A DNA stretch of 64,000 bases from Cytobacillus eiseniae (GCF_017874625.1 NZ_JAGIKZ010000002.1:186001-250000); one strand, 5' to 3'; shown: positions 10,048 to 18,908, numbered from the stretch's first letter. Notes: a model not told the origin generated them from the sequence alone. Program-made: numbers and translations.

Positions 10048-10128
10048 ATGAGATTTTATACGATAAAATTGCCAAAGTTCTTAGGCGGAATTGTCCGTGC
10101 GATGTTAGGAACCTTCAAAAAAAATTGA
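10048..10128 (+). CDS. spoVM: Stage V sporulation protein M (26-residue amphipathic peptide)
   Basis: A 26-codon gene, easily missed because of its size. The peptide begins MRFYTIKLPKFLGG and ends FKKN. It differs from B. subtilis SpoVM at only a few positions and keeps the helix-forming residues and Pro9. SpoVM is made in the mother cell during sporulation. It inserts into the outer forespore membrane, senses its positive curvature and recruits SpoIVA to start coat assembly. An excellent ribosome binding site (GAGGAGGG, 10031-10038) lies nine bases before the ATG, and a terminator follows 15 bases after the stop. It shows that the organism is a spore former. I did not find a convincing sigma-E promoter. 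Confidence 0.95.
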   Translation: MRFYTIKLPKFLGGIVRAMLGTFKKN

Positions 10129-10143
10129 GACAATAGAGAAAGC

Positions 10144-10175
10144 AGGGCACCTACACTAGGTGCTCTATTTTTTTT
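10144..10175 (+). terminator. Rho-independent terminator after spoVM
   Basis: A hairpin, GGGCACCTA paired with TAGGTGCTC (one G-T pair) around a short loop, is followed by an A and a run of eight T. It makes spoVM a one-gene transcription unit. Confidence 0.9.
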
Positions 10176-10280
10176 GATCAGTCAATATGAACTGGATAAA
10201 CGGCATCGGGTGAAAAGAGAAATTAAGGCTTAATTTGTTCTAAATTGGTATAAAAAGTATGTTTCAGTTATTTGAGCAAT

Positions 10281-10307
10281 AGAAAAGGACATCCAAAAGG
10301 ATGTCCT
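10281..10307 (-). terminator. Rho-independent terminator for rpmB (minus strand)
   Basis: A perfect 9-bp stem, AGGACATCC (10286-10294) with GGATGTCCT (10299-10307), has a 4-base loop. On the minus strand it is followed by TTTCT. It lies eight bases past the rpmB stop and may also limit readthrough from the left. Confidence 0.82.
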
Positions 10308-10314
10308 ATCTAAA

Positions 10315-10503
10315 TTAAACGCGTTCTACTTTACCAGATTTAAGCGCTCTTGCAGAAACCCAAACACGTTTAGGCTTACCGTCTACAAGGATACGTACTT
10401 TTTGAAGGTTAGCACCCCATGTACGTTTGTTAGCATTCATCGCATGAGAACGAGCGTTACCTGTAGTTGTTTTTTTACCAGTTACAACACATTTACGTGG
10501 CAT
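10315..10503 (-). CDS. rpmB: 50S ribosomal protein L28
   Basis: A 62-residue ribosomal protein and the only minus-strand gene in the window. It starts [16 protein letters not shown] and is rich in Arg and Lys, with the conserved SHAMNANKR and ARALKSGKV segments. It keeps a single Cys (CVVTGK) and lacks the four-cysteine zinc ribbon, so it is the zinc-independent type. The ATG at 10503 has an AAGGAGGG ribosome binding site (10511-10518 on the minus strand). A seven-residue N-terminal extension from 10524 is open but would contain that site. Its antisense position between spoVM and yloU matches B. subtilis. Confidence 0.97.
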   Translation of the reverse strand: MPRKCVVTGKKTTTGNARSHAMNANKRTWGANLQKVRILVDGKPKRVWVSARALKSGKVERV

Positions 10504-10691
10504 ATTCATTTCCCTCCTTAACACATAAGCTGAAGCTATTTTTCAACATTCATTTGCTTGTATGATGAATATTTGAATTTAATGTTTAAAACAGAAATAC
10601 TGTTTTCAAGACATTAAAAGATACTTTAATAATTTATCATACAACGATTTTTATTGCAATAGTTCTGTTGAAAGCTTTCAAGAAAAATTCC

Positions 10692-10723
10692 TTGACATAC
10701 TCTTCTATACGATAAGCTATAAT
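10692..10723 (+). promoter_or_regulatory. Possible sigma-A promoter for yloU-fakA
   Basis: TTGACA (10692-10697) and TATAAT (10718-10723) are both perfect hexamers, but the spacing is 20 bases, which is long for sigma-A. They lie about 100 bases upstream of yloU in the gap divergent from rpmB. Apart from this I see nothing in the 10504-10824 interval beyond A/T-rich sequence that must also hold the rpmB promoter. Confidence 0.4.
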
Positions 10724-10824
10724 AATGATAAAAAGTGCGACTTTCAAAATGAAACAATTTATAGTAAAATGTGAAAAGGTATGCGATAAAGTTTAAGAGC
10801 AATTTCCAAAGGGGGAAAGAAAAA

Positions 10825-11187
10825 ATGTCAATCGAACTTAAAACGAAATTCGGCCAAATTGATATCTCAAATGACGTGATTGCAACACTGGCAGGTGGAG
10901 CAGCTATAGATTGCTATGGTATAGTAGGTATGGCTTCAAAGCATCAAATTAAAGATGGCTTGACCGAAATTTTGCGTAAAGAAAATTTTACCCGTGGTGT
11001 AATTGTTCGCCAGGAAAACGATGAAGTACATATTGATATGTATATAATTGTTAGCTATGGGACGAAAATCTCCGAAATTGCTCATAATGTGCAATCTAAA
11101 GTAAAATACACGCTTAATCAAACAGTAGGGCTTGCCGTTGAGTCGGTGAATATTTACGTCCAAGGAGTTCGTGTAACGAATCCGTAG
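10825..11187 (+). CDS. yloU: Asp23/Gls24 family protein YloU
   Basis: A 120-residue protein of the Asp23/Gls24 (DUF322) family, the same length as B. subtilis YloU. The conserved core is visible: GQIDISNDVIATLAGGAAIDCYGIVGMAS near the N-terminus and a C-terminal VNIYVQGV. The family is linked to envelope stress in Gram-positive bacteria, but the biochemical role of YloU is not settled. The ATG at 10825 follows a GGGGGAAAG ribosome binding site; an 18-residue extension from 10771 is not conserved. It lies 16 bases before fakA, and this pairing is kept across Firmicutes. Confidence 0.9.
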   Translation: MSIELKTKFGQIDISNDVIATLAGGAAIDCYGIVGMASKHQIKDGLTEILRKENFTRGVIVRQENDEVHIDMYIIVSYGTKISEIAHNVQSKVKYTLNQTVGLAVESVNIYVQGVRVTNP

Positions 11188-11203
11188 TGAGGAGGAAAGA
11201 TTT

Positions 11204-12886
11204 GTGTCTATAAAAGTTTTAGACGGAAAACGTTTTTCAGAAATGATTATTAAAGGTGCGAATCATCTATCTGTTAATGCAAAGTTAGTAGATGCACTGA
11301 ACGTTTTCCCTGTTCCAGATGGTGACACAGGAACAAATATGAATTTATCAATGACTTCTGGTGCAAAAGAAGTGAAAAATAATGTTCAGTTACATATTGG
11401 AAAAGTGGGTACCGCACTTTCGAAGGGTCTATTAATGGGGGCACGCGGAAACTCAGGGGTTATTTTATCCCAGTTATTCCGTGGATTTTCAAAGGCAATT
11501 GAGCAAAAGGCCGAAATCAATAGTGTTGAATTCGCTGCTGCGCTTCAAAGTGGGGTAGAAACCGCATATAAAGCAGTAATGAAGCCTGTTGAGGGTACGA
11601 TTTTGACTGTTGCTAAAGATGCAGCAAAAAAAGGTGTAGCTGTAGCGAAAAATGAATCGGACATCATCGTAGTTATGGAAGAAGTAGTTAAAGAAGCGAA
11701 GGCCTCTTTAGATCGTACACCTGATTTACTGCCAGTTCTTAAAGAAGTTGGCGTTGTTGATAGTGGCGGCCAAGGACTTGTATTTGTGTATGAAGGTTTC
11801 CTTGCAGAACTAAAAGGGGAACAATTATCCGAAGAACCTGTAACATTGCCAAAAATGGATGAACTAGTTAGTGCAGAGCATCATAAGAATGTGCATAACT
11901 TTATGAATACAGAAGATATAGTCTATGGTTATTGCACAGAGTTTATGGTGAAATTTGAAGATGAAAAGCTTTCTAATGATCCTTTTACTGAAGAAAAATT
12001 CAGACAGGATTTAAGTAAATATGGGGATTCTTTATTAGTGATTGCAGATGAAGAATTAGTGAAAGTACATATTCACTCTGAGCAGCCAGGCGATTGCTTA
12101 TCATATGGACAGCGCTACGGCAGTCTGATTAATATGAAGATTGAAAACATGCGTCAGCAGCATTCAAATTTAGTTGACGATGTTCAAACTCCATTTGTAC
12201 TGGTGAATGATAAGAAATCTAAAGAGAAGAAAGAATATGGAATTGTAACTGTTTCAATGGGAAGCGGCATTGCTGATTTATTCCGCAGCATCGGTGCGCA
12301 TGCGGTGATTGAAGGCGGTCAGACAATGAACCCTAGTACAGAGGATATTGTGAAGGCTGTGCAAGAGGTAAATGCGAAGAAGGTCATCATCCTTCCTAAT
12401 AATAAAAATATTATTATGGCTGCACAACAGGCAGCAGAAGTTTCTGACCAAGAAGTAATAGTTATTCCTTCAAAGACAGTTCCACAAGGGATGTCTGCTT
12501 TGCTTGCATTTAATCCAAGTGTAAGTATGGAACAAAATGAAGTAGGAATGAAAACCGCACTTCAGCATGTAAAAACAGGACAAGTAACATTTGCAGTCAG
12601 AGATACTAGTATCGATGGCCTTGAAATTGAAAAAGATGATTTCATGGGGATCAGTGAAGGCAAGATTGTTCTGAAAAATAAAGATAAAGTACAGCTAGCT
12701 AAAGATTTATTAGCTTCGATGATCGATTCTGATTCAGAAATCCTTACGATATTAAAAGGTGAGGATTCAACAGATGCTGATATTCAATCATTAGTTAGCT
12801 TTGTAGAGGAAGCATACGAAGATGTAGAGATTGAAGTACATGATGGCAAACAGCCTCTTTACGCTTTCATCTTTGCGATTGAATAA
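11204..12886 (+). CDS. fakA: Fatty acid kinase subunit FakA (YloV; DhaL/DegV-linked kinase)
   Basis: ATP-dependent subunit that phosphorylates exogenous fatty acids held by FakB (DegV) proteins. The acyl-phosphate then enters phospholipid synthesis. The 560-residue protein has an N-terminal DhaL domain (about 1-200) with NVFPVPDGDTGTNM (metal and nucleotide-binding aspartates) and GARGNSGVILSQ, a middle domain, and a C-terminal DAK1-like domain (from about 330) with ILPNNKNI. The GTG start has GGAGGAAAG eight bases upstream. It lies just before recG and fapR-plsX, so fatty-acid activation sits beside its metabolic partner PlsX. Confidence 0.93.
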   Translation: MSIKVLDGKRFSEMIIKGANHLSVNAKLVDALNVFPVPDGDTGTNMNLSMTSGAKEVKNNVQLHIGKVGTALSKGLLMGARGNSGVILSQLFRGFSKAIEQKAEINSVEFAAALQSGVETAYKAVMKPVEGTILTVAKDAAKKGVAVAKNESDIIVVMEEVVKEAKASLDRTPDLLPVLKEVGVVDSGGQGLVFVYEGFLAELKGEQLSEEPVTLPKMDELVSAEHHKNVHNFMNTEDIVYGYCTEFMVKFEDEKLSNDPFTEEKFRQDLSKYGDSLLVIADEELVKVHIHSEQPGDCLSYGQRYGSLINMKIENMRQQHSNLVDDVQTPFVLVNDKKSKEKKEYGIVTVSMGSGIADLFRSIGAHAVIEGGQTMNPSTEDIVKAVQEVNAKKVIILPNNKNIIMAAQQAAEVSDQEVIVIPSKTVPQGMSALLAFNPSVSMEQNEVGMKTALQHVKTGQVTFAVRDTSIDGLEIEKDDFMGISEGKIVLKNKDKVQLAKDLLASMIDSDSEILTILKGEDSTDADIQSLVSFVEEAYEDVEIEVHDGKQPLYAFIFAIE

Positions 12887-12896
12887 GTGGTATTTT

Positions 12897-12921
12897 AAGA
12901 AGGGGGCTCCCCTTCTTTTTT
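12897..12921 (+). terminator. Rho-independent terminator after fakA
   Basis: A perfect 9-bp stem, AAGAAGGGG with CCCCTTCTT, and a 3-base loop (GCT) are followed by T4. It begins 10 bases after the fakA stop. Confidence 0.93.
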
Positions 12922-12951
12922 GTACGATAAGAGAGATTTGCTTACTAGAAA

Positions 12952-13019
12952 TGGCTTGTATTCTAAATAATGTTATCCAACTTTATCTTAATTAGCATCA
13001 ATGTTTGCGAAAACAGCCA
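12952..13019. repeat. Degenerate dispersed repeat (shortest copy) at the recG start
   Basis: A 68-bp stretch flanked by TGGCT (12952-12956) and AGCCA (13015-13019). It contains TTCTAAA and ends in ATGTTTGCGAAAACAGCC. Both ends match the element at 47851-47988, so this looks like an internally deleted copy. It sits where B. subtilis carries sdaAB-sdaAA, and its right end makes a false ATG (13001) in frame with recG. Confidence 0.65.
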
Positions 13020-13081
13020 AAGAATTAAATCGTTATGCAGGGAGGGAGAGCGGGTCGCTTACCGTGCACCGCTTAAATATT

Positions 13082-15130
13082 GTGAAAGAAACGCTTAGAC
13101 AGTCCATAACTGCTATTAAAGGGATTGGCGGAGAAACGGCAGAAGCGCTTGCCGAATTGAATATCCAAACAGTCAAAGATTTACTAGAGTATTTCCCTTA
13201 TCGATATGAAGATTACCGGGTGCGTGATTTAGAAGAAATCAAGCATGAGGAGCGCGTGACAGTTGAAGGGAAGGTTCATAGTGAGCCTTCTCTTATTTAT
13301 TATGGCAGGAAACGATCTAGATTAACGTTAAGGCTGTTAGTTGAAAAATACCTTGTGCAAGTTGTTTTGTTTAATCAGCCCTATTTGAAAAATAAACTGT
13401 CCATTAATGAAGTTGTAACAGTGACAGGAAAATGGGATCAGCACAGGCAAACAATTACTGCTAGTGAAGTGCATACGGGAGCCATTACAAAAACGAAGGA
13501 TTTTGAACCTGTATATGCAATAAAGGGAAAATTGACAGTTAAAGGCTTGCGTCGCTTCATTCAGTTAGCCTTTAATCAGTTTGGGGAAGAAATAGAAGAA
13601 TCACTTCCGGAGCAGTATTTAATCAATTATAAGCTTTTAAATAAAAAGACGGCCCTTCGAATTATGCATTTCCCAATGAATGCACAGGAACTCAAACAAG
13701 CGAGACGGCGATTTGTGTATGAAGAATTTTTCCTTTTTCAATTAAAGATGCAAGCCCTCCGAAAAATTGAGAGAGAGCATTCGAAAGGGATAGCACAAAA
13801 TTATCAACTCGGAGAAGTTAAGGAGTTCCTCAGCTCACTTCCATATGCACTAACAAATGCGCAAAAACGTGTGGTGAATGAAATTCTATCAGACATGAAA
13901 TCTCCATTCCGAATGAATCGGCTTTTGCAAGGGGATGTTGGTTCAGGGAAAACCGCTGTCGCAGCGATCGCTCTTTATGCAAGCACGACAGCTGGATATC
14001 AAGGTGCATTAATGGTTCCTACAGAGATTTTAGCAGAGCAGCATATGGATTCATTAAAAAATATGCTCGTTCCTTTTGACATTCGCTGTGAATTGTTAAC
14101 AAGTTCAGTGAAGGGCAAACGAAGGAAAGAAATTCTCCAATTATTAAAGTCCGGGGAAATTCATCTATTAATTGGAACCCATGCATTAATCCAAGAGGAA
14201 GTGGAATTCCAAAATTTAGGTCTTGTGATCACAGATGAACAACATCGTTTCGGAGTGGAGCAACGCAGAGTCCTGAGAGAAAAGGGTGAAAATCCTGATG
14301 TGCTCTTCATGACAGCTACTCCGATTCCAAGAACATTATCCATCACGGTTTTTGGAGAAATGGATGTATCAATTATTGATGAAATGCCAGCGGGAAGAAA
14401 AGCAATTGAAACGTATTGGGCAAAACCAGATATGCTTGATCGAGTTCTTGGTTTTGTTGAAAAGGAATTAAGGGCTGGCCACCAAGCATATGTCATTTGT
14501 CCATTAATCGAGGAATCAGAGAAATTGGATGTGCAAAATGTGATTGATGTGCATAGCACACTCACCCATTATTTTAATGGCCGTTATGAAGTTGGTCTTA
14601 TGCATGGACAATTAACGCCTACTGAAAAAGAGGAAGTCATGAAAACCTTTAGTTTAAATAAAAAGCAAGTGCTTGTTTCAACGACAGTTGTTGAAGTAGG
14701 TGTCAATGTGCCAAATGCGACAATAATGGTCATTTATGATGCGGAAAGATTTGGACTTGCTCAGCTGCATCAGCTTAGAGGAAGAGTAGGAAGAGGTAGT
14801 GAGCAATCCTACTGCATTCTGCTTGCAGAGCCTAAGTCTGAAGTTGGAAAAGAACGAATGAAAATTATGACCGAAACAAATGATGGCTTTGTTTTAAGTG
14901 AAAAGGATCTTGAATTAAGAGGACCTGGGGATTTCTTCGGAAAGAAACAAAGTGGACTGCCAGAATTTAAAGTGGCAGATATGGTTCATGATTATCGGGC
15001 ATTAGAAACAGCAAGGGATGATGCGGCAAAATTAATACAGACAGAAGAATTTTGGCATGTACCTGAGTATGGGTATTTACGAAATTATTTAAAAGAATCA
15101 GGTGTTTTAGAAGGAGAAAAGCTTGATTAA
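13082..15130 (+). CDS. recG: ATP-dependent DNA helicase RecG
   Basis: Branch-migrating helicase that remodels stalled forks and Holliday junctions. The protein has an N-terminal wedge/OB-fold domain (after IKGIGGETAEAL), then SF2 helicase motifs: GDVGSGKT (Walker A), TDEQHRFG (DExH-type), MTATPIPRT (motif III), STTVVEVGVNVP (motif V) and QLRGRVGRG (motif VI). Start choice is uncertain. The GTG at 13082 gives 682 residues, exactly the B. subtilis length, but lacks a good ribosome binding site. A GTG at 13064 has GGAGGG about 18 bases upstream. The ATG at 13001 lies inside a dispersed repeat and is unlikely. The stop codon is in the loop of a perfect hairpin. Confidence 0.93.
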   Translation: MKETLRQSITAIKGIGGETAEALAELNIQTVKDLLEYFPYRYEDYRVRDLEEIKHEERVTVEGKVHSEPSLIYYGRKRSRLTLRLLVEKYLVQVVLFNQPYLKNKLSINEVVTVTGKWDQHRQTITASEVHTGAITKTKDFEPVYAIKGKLTVKGLRRFIQLAFNQFGEEIEESLPEQYLINYKLLNKKTALRIMHFPMNAQELKQARRRFVYEEFFLFQLKMQALRKIEREHSKGIAQNYQLGEVKEFLSSLPYALTNAQKRVVNEILSDMKSPFRMNRLLQGDVGSGKTAVAAIALYASTTAGYQGALMVPTEILAEQHMDSLKNMLVPFDIRCELLTSSVKGKRRKEILQLLKSGEIHLLIGTHALIQEEVEFQNLGLVITDEQHRFGVEQRRVLREKGENPDVLFMTATPIPRTLSITVFGEMDVSIIDEMPAGRKAIETYWAKPDMLDRVLGFVEKELRAGHQAYVICPLIEESEKLDVQNVIDVHSTLTHYFNGRYEVGLMHGQLTPTEKEEVMKTFSLNKKQVLVSTTVVEVGVNVPNATIMVIYDAERFGLAQLHQLRGRVGRGSEQSYCILLAEPKSEVGKERMKIMTETNDGFVLSEKDLELRGPGDFFGKKQSGLPEFKVADMVHDYRALETARDDAAKLIQTEEFWHVPEYGYLRNYLKESGVLEGEKLD

Positions 15131-15139
15131 AGCTTTTCT
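15115..15139 (+). terminator. Perfect hairpin across the recG stop codon
   Basis: AGAAAAGCTT (15115-15124) pairs perfectly with AAGCTTTTCT (15130-15139) around a 5-base loop. The recG stop TAA (15128-15130) lies at the loop and right arm. The tail is AACTATA rather than a T-run, so it may be a weak terminator or an mRNA 3'-end stabiliser. It also covers the -35 box of the fapR promoter. Confidence 0.5.
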
Positions 15140-15151
15140 TAACTATATACT
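15123..15151 (+). promoter_or_regulatory. Sigma-A promoter of the fapR-plsX-fabD-fabG operon
   Basis: TTGATT (15123-15128), a 17-base spacer and TATACT (15146-15151) predict a transcript start near 15158, inside the adjoining FapR operator. The -35 box lies in the end of recG. Confidence 0.7.
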
Positions 15152-15154
15152 ACT

Positions 15155-15173
15155 ATTAGTACCTAGTCTTAAT
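15155..15173 (+). promoter_or_regulatory. FapR operator
   Basis: ATTAGTACCTAGTCTTAAT (15155-15173) is an imperfect palindrome of the known FapR-box type (TTAGTACC half-site and inverted half). It starts four bases after the -10 hexamer and overlaps the predicted transcript start. This is the arrangement expected for repression by the FapR encoded 20 bases downstream, with relief by malonyl-CoA. Confidence 0.87.
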
Positions 15174-15192
15174 ATCTCGGACGGTGTGATAA

Positions 15193-15768
15193 ATGAAAAG
15201 AACGAAAAAGGAACGACAAGCATTACTAAGCACTACCATTCAGGAAAACCCATTTGTAACAGATGAAGAGCTGGCTGATCGGTTTTCTGTCAGTGTGCAA
15301 ACGATCCGATTAGATCGTCTGGAATTATCGATTCCAGAATTACGTGAACGGATTAAGAACGTTGCGGAAAAGAACTTTGATGATGAAGTGAGAGCATTGC
15401 CGATTGAAGAAATTATCGGTGAAATTATTGATATTGAACTAGACAAATCAGCTATTTCGATTTTAGATATTAAAGCTGATCATGTCTTTCGCAGAAATCA
15501 AATTGCACGTGGCCATCATTTATTTGCTCAAGCGAACTCACTTGCAGTTGCATTAATGAACGATGAGCTTGCTTTAACAGCTAAGGCGAATATTCAATTT
15601 ACACGATCAGTTAAGCAAAATGAACGAGTAATTGCAAAAGCTAGAGTGACAACGATGGATACGACAAAAGGCCGAACAAATGTTGAAGTATCTAGCTTTG
15701 TAAATAATGAGCTTGTATTCAAAGGTGAATTTGAAATGTTCCGTTCTAAAAATGAACGTAGATCCTAA
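15193..15768 (+). CDS. fapR: Transcription factor FapR, regulator of fatty acid and phospholipid synthesis
   Basis: Malonyl-CoA-responsive repressor of lipid genes. It has 191 residues (B. subtilis 188). The N-terminal DeoR-like helix-turn-helix is seen as [25 protein letters not shown] (about 20-43; key residues are the TIRLDR recognition helix). A linker helix and a C-terminal hot-dog thioesterase-like effector domain (about 70-190) follow, containing [16 protein letters not shown]. The promoter and a FapR box lie directly upstream, so the gene is most likely autoregulated. plsX begins 38 bases after its stop, and fabD and fabG follow in the same operon. Confidence 0.96.
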   Translation: MKRTKKERQALLSTTIQENPFVTDEELADRFSVSVQTIRLDRLELSIPELRERIKNVAEKNFDDEVRALPIEEIIGEIIDIELDKSAISILDIKADHVFRRNQIARGHHLFAQANSLAVALMNDELALTAKANIQFTRSVKQNERVIAKARVTTMDTTKGRTNVEVSSFVNNELVFKGEFEMFRSKNERRS

Positions 15769-15806
15769 AAGATTATGCATAATTTATAATAAAGGAAGTC
15801 TTATTT

Positions 15807-16799
15807 ATGAAAATAGCAATCGATGCAATGGGTGGAGACAATGCCCCAAAGGAAATTGTTCTTGGTGCGATAAAGGCAATTGAACAATATAAGGATATCC
15901 AAATTACCCTAGTTGGGGATGAAAAGCAAATAAATGCGCATTTAACAACAAATGAACGAATTGATGTTCTACATACAGAAGAAATGATATTGCCAACAGA
16001 TGAGCCAGTAAGAGCGGTACGGAGAAAAAAGAGTGCTTCAATGGTTCTTGCTGCACAGGCAGTTGTAGATGGCAAGGCGGATGCATGTATTTCAGCGGGG
16101 AATACAGGTGCATTAATGGCTGCTGGACTATTTGTTGTTGGGCGAATTGACGGCATTGAACGCCCTGCTTTAGCTCCAACATTGCCAACCATTGATGGAG
16201 AAGGATTCCTGCTTCTAGATGTTGGTGCAAATGTAGATGCCAAACCAGAACATTTACTTCAATATGCAATAATGGGCTCTATATACGCTGAAAAGGTTCG
16301 TGGTGTTTCCAAGCCAAGAGTAGGGCTTTTAAATATTGGTACGGAAGAGAAAAAGGGAAATGAGCTTGCGAAAAATGCCTTCGAATTATTGCAGAAAGCA
16401 AATATTAACTTTGTTGGCAATGTTGAAGCACGTGACCTTCTAAGTGGGGTTGCAGATGTCGTTGTAACAGATGGATTTACAGGGAATATGGTATTAAAAA
16501 CGATTGAAGGAACTGCCCTCTCTGTTTTTAAAATGTTAAAGACATCCTTGTATAGCAGTTTTAAAAGCAAAATGGCTGCTGCAGTATTGAAACCTGATTT
16601 AGTTCAATTAAAAGCAAAAATGGACTACTCAGAATATGGGGGTGCAGGTTTATTTGGTTTAAAGGCACCTGTTATTAAAGCACATGGTTCATCTGATGCG
16701 AATGCACTATTCAGCGCTGTGAAGCAGACTCGAAATATGATTGAGAATCATGTGTCTCAAACGATTAAGGAAGCAGTAGAAATAGAATCATCTAAATAG
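15807..16799 (+). CDS. plsX: Phosphate acyltransferase PlsX
   Basis: Peripheral membrane enzyme that converts acyl-ACP to acyl-phosphate for PlsY, the first step of phospholipid synthesis in Gram-positive bacteria. The 330-residue protein opens with [14 protein letters not shown] and contains [19 protein letters not shown] and GFTGNMVLK, all typical of the family. The ATG follows an AAGGAAG ribosome binding site. It is second in the FapR-regulated operon. Acyl-phosphates made by FakA can also enter through PlsX to give acyl-ACP, so this gene connects to fakA 3 kb upstream. Confidence 0.97.
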   Translation: MKIAIDAMGGDNAPKEIVLGAIKAIEQYKDIQITLVGDEKQINAHLTTNERIDVLHTEEMILPTDEPVRAVRRKKSASMVLAAQAVVDGKADACISAGNTGALMAAGLFVVGRIDGIERPALAPTLPTIDGEGFLLLDVGANVDAKPEHLLQYAIMGSIYAEKVRGVSKPRVGLLNIGTEEKKGNELAKNAFELLQKANINFVGNVEARDLLSGVADVVVTDGFTGNMVLKTIEGTALSVFKMLKTSLYSSFKSKMAAAVLKPDLVQLKAKMDYSEYGGAGLFGLKAPVIKAHGSSDANALFSAVKQTRNMIENHVSQTIKEAVEIESSK

Positions 16800-16810
16800 G
16801 GGGAAAACAA

Positions 16811-17758
16811 ATGGGCAAAATTGCATTTATCTTTCCTGGTCAAGGATCTCAAGTTGTTGGAATGGGAAAATCATTAGCAGACTCAGATAAAACAGTTCAT
16901 TCATTCTTTGAAAAGGCTGACGAAAGACTAGGTTTTCCACTTTCGAACATCATATTTGAAGGACCGCAAGAAGAGTTAACTTTGACTACAAATGCACAAC
17001 CTGCACTTCTAACGACAAGTATCGCCATTTTAGAATTCTTTAAACAGTCAGGAGTTAAGCCAGACTTCGTTGCAGGTCATAGTCTTGGGGAGTATTCAGC
17101 TTTAGTTGCGGCAGGAGTATTATCCTTTAGTGACGGTGTATATGCTGTTAGAAAAAGAGGAGAATTCATGGAAGAAGCTGTTCCTAGTGGCGAGGGGACA
17201 ATGGCGGCTGTGTTAGGAATGGACAGGGAAAAGCTAAGAGCGGTGACAGATGAAATTACAGAACAAGGGAATTCTGTGCAATTAGCCAATTTAAATTGCC
17301 CCGGCCAAATTGTCATTTCTGGTTCGAAAAAAGGAGTGGAGCTTGCAGCAAGTAAAGCAAAAGAAGAAGGGGCAAAGCGAGTCTTGCCTTTAGTTGTAAG
17401 TGGCCCATTTCATTCGGAGCTAATGAAGCCAGCAGCTGAACAATTTAAAGAGATTCTAAATCAACTAACAGTAAATAATGCAGAAGTTCCTGTTATTGCA
17501 AATGTAACTGCAAAGGAAATGACTTCAGCTGATGAAATGAAGACAAGACTAATTGAACAGCTATACTCACCTGTATTATGGGAGGATTCTGTCGAAAGAA
17601 TGATTTCCTTAGGTGTTGATACATTTATCGAAATTGGCCCAGGCAAAGTATTATCGGGCTTAGTGAAGAAAATTGATAAAAACGTTCAAATATATGCTGT
17701 ATCTGATCGTGAAAGCTGTCTGCAAGTAATGGAGACATTAAAGGAGGGAAATCGATGA
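16811..17758 (+). CDS. fabD: Malonyl-CoA:ACP transacylase
   Basis: Loads malonyl groups from malonyl-CoA onto the acyl carrier protein encoded two genes downstream. The 315-residue protein has the acyltransferase nucleophile in GHSLGEYSA (Ser91), the catalytic His in GPFHSELM (His202), the N-terminal FPGQGSQ oxyanion stretch and the C-terminal [21 protein letters not shown]-type ribosome binding site precedes the ATG. The end overlaps the fabG start by four bases. It belongs to the FapR operon. Confidence 0.97.
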   Translation: MGKIAFIFPGQGSQVVGMGKSLADSDKTVHSFFEKADERLGFPLSNIIFEGPQEELTLTTNAQPALLTTSIAILEFFKQSGVKPDFVAGHSLGEYSALVAAGVLSFSDGVYAVRKRGEFMEEAVPSGEGTMAAVLGMDREKLRAVTDEITEQGNSVQLANLNCPGQIVISGSKKGVELAASKAKEEGAKRVLPLVVSGPFHSELMKPAAEQFKEILNQLTVNNAEVPVIANVTAKEMTSADEMKTRLIEQLYSPVLWEDSVERMISLGVDTFIEIGPGKVLSGLVKKIDKNVQIYAVSDRESCLQVMETLKEGNR

Positions 17759-18498
17759 AACTAGAAGGGAAAATTGCTCTTGTAACAGGTGCTTCTCGTG
17801 GGATTGGTAAAGAGATTGCCTTAGGTCTTGCTAGGCAGGGGGCAGATGTGGTCGTTAATTATTCAGGTAGTAAAGAACGAGCAAATGAAGTGGTTGCAGA
17901 AATTAAAGAGCTTGGCAGAAATGCCATTGCTATTCAATGTAATGTAGCTAATAGTGATTCAGTTACTAATATGGTAAAGGAAACGGTTGATACCTTTGGA
18001 AGACTTGACATTTTAGTTAATAACGCGGGCATCACGAGAGACAATCTGATCATGAGAATGAAAGAGGATGAATGGGATGATGTTATTAATACGAATTTAA
18101 AAGGAGTCTTCCTTTGTACGAAAGCAGTAACAAGACCAATGATGAAACAAAGAAGTGGACGTATTATTAATATTTCCTCTATTGTTGGTGTAAGTGGAAA
18201 CCCTGGACAGGCAAATTATGTAGCTGCTAAATCTGGTGTGATCGGTCTTACAAAAACGACCGCAAAGGAACTTTCTACGCGAGGAATTACTGTAAATGCG
18301 ATTGCGCCGGGTTTTATTTCAACTGAAATGACGGATAAGTTAAATGATGAATTGAAAGAGCAAATGTTAGCACAGATTCCATTGGCACGATTTGGTGAAC
18401 CATCTGACATTGCAAATGTTGTCGTATTTCTTGCCTCAGATGATAGCAAATATATGACTGGGCAGACATTGCATGTTGATGGTGGAATGGTAATGTAA
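17755..18498 (+). CDS. fabG: 3-oxoacyl-ACP reductase FabG
   Basis: NADPH-dependent reductase of fatty acid elongation, of the short-chain dehydrogenase/reductase fold. The 247-residue protein has the cofactor motif TGASRGIG (11-18), NNAG at 89-92, the catalytic Ser142-Tyr155-Lys159 set within NISSIVG and YVAAK, and a C-terminal GGMVM. The ATG lies within the end of fabD with AAGGAGG upstream, so translation is coupled. acpP follows after 115 bases. Confidence 0.97.
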   Translation: MKLEGKIALVTGASRGIGKEIALGLARQGADVVVNYSGSKERANEVVAEIKELGRNAIAIQCNVANSDSVTNMVKETVDTFGRLDILVNNAGITRDNLIMRMKEDEWDDVINTNLKGVFLCTKAVTRPMMKQRSGRIINISSIVGVSGNPGQANYVAAKSGVIGLTKTTAKELSTRGITVNAIAPGFISTEMTDKLNDELKEQMLAQIPLARFGEPSDIANVVVFLASDDSKYMTGQTLHVDGGMVM

Positions 18499-18613
18499 GT
18501 CTAGTTAAGGCTCAACTGTACATTTTAAATTCTTATGAGATAAAAATTTATTCGAGGCATATTTATTAATTGTCGCAAATACTCTATAATGTCTTGAGGG
18601 GAGGTGAATAAGG

Positions 18614-18847
18614 ATGGCAGAAGTATTAGAACGTGTTACGAAGATTATCGTTGACCGTCTTGGTGTTGAAGAATCTGAGGTGAAGCTTGAAGCTTCATTT
18701 AAAGATGATCTTGGCGCGGATTCCCTTGATGTAGTAGAATTAGTTATGGAATTAGAAGATGAGTTTGACATGGAAATCTCTGATGATGACGCTGAAAAGA
18801 TCTCAACAGTTGGTGACGCAGTTAACTACATAAAAGCGAAACAGTAA
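18614..18847 (+). CDS. acpP: Acyl carrier protein
   Basis: A 77-residue acidic carrier that holds growing acyl chains on 4'-phosphopantetheine. The attachment serine is Ser37 in [10 protein letters not shown]. The helix II-III region is strongly acidic ([17 protein letters not shown]), as expected. A very strong GAGGGGAGGTG ribosome binding site lies upstream. A perfect TATAAT (18585-18590) about 28 bases before the ATG hints at an additional gene-proximal promoter, but I see no good -35 box at the right spacing. The operon end is marked by hairpins downstream. Confidence 0.97.
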   Translation: MAEVLERVTKIIVDRLGVEESEVKLEASFKDDLGADSLDVVELVMELEDEFDMEISDDDAEKISTVGDAVNYIKAKQ

Positions 18848-18870
18848 TCAGCGAGTGATCTTACCTTTTT

Positions 18871-18895
18871 CAGTGAGGGTTTTTTGCCCTCACTG
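18871..18895 (+). terminator. Hairpin after acpP with the T-run in its loop
   Basis: A perfect 9-bp stem, CAGTGAGGG (18871-18879) with CCCTCACTG (18887-18895), encloses TTTTTTG. The T-run is in the loop, and only CATTTG follows the stem. Termination here is therefore less certain than at a standard site. Confidence 0.55.
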
Positions 18896-18908
18896 CATTT
18901 GAAAACTT

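Noticed and set aside
13001-13081. ATG at 13001 as the recG start
   Set aside because: It lies inside a dispersed repeat, has no ribosome binding site, and would add 27 residues that family members lack.
14161-14565. Minus-strand open frame of 134 codons inside recG
   Set aside because: It lies fully inside a well-conserved helicase gene and shows the Ser/Cys-rich composition of an antisense shadow. Similar long antisense frames in smc, fliI, plsX, ffh and topA are rejected for the same reason.
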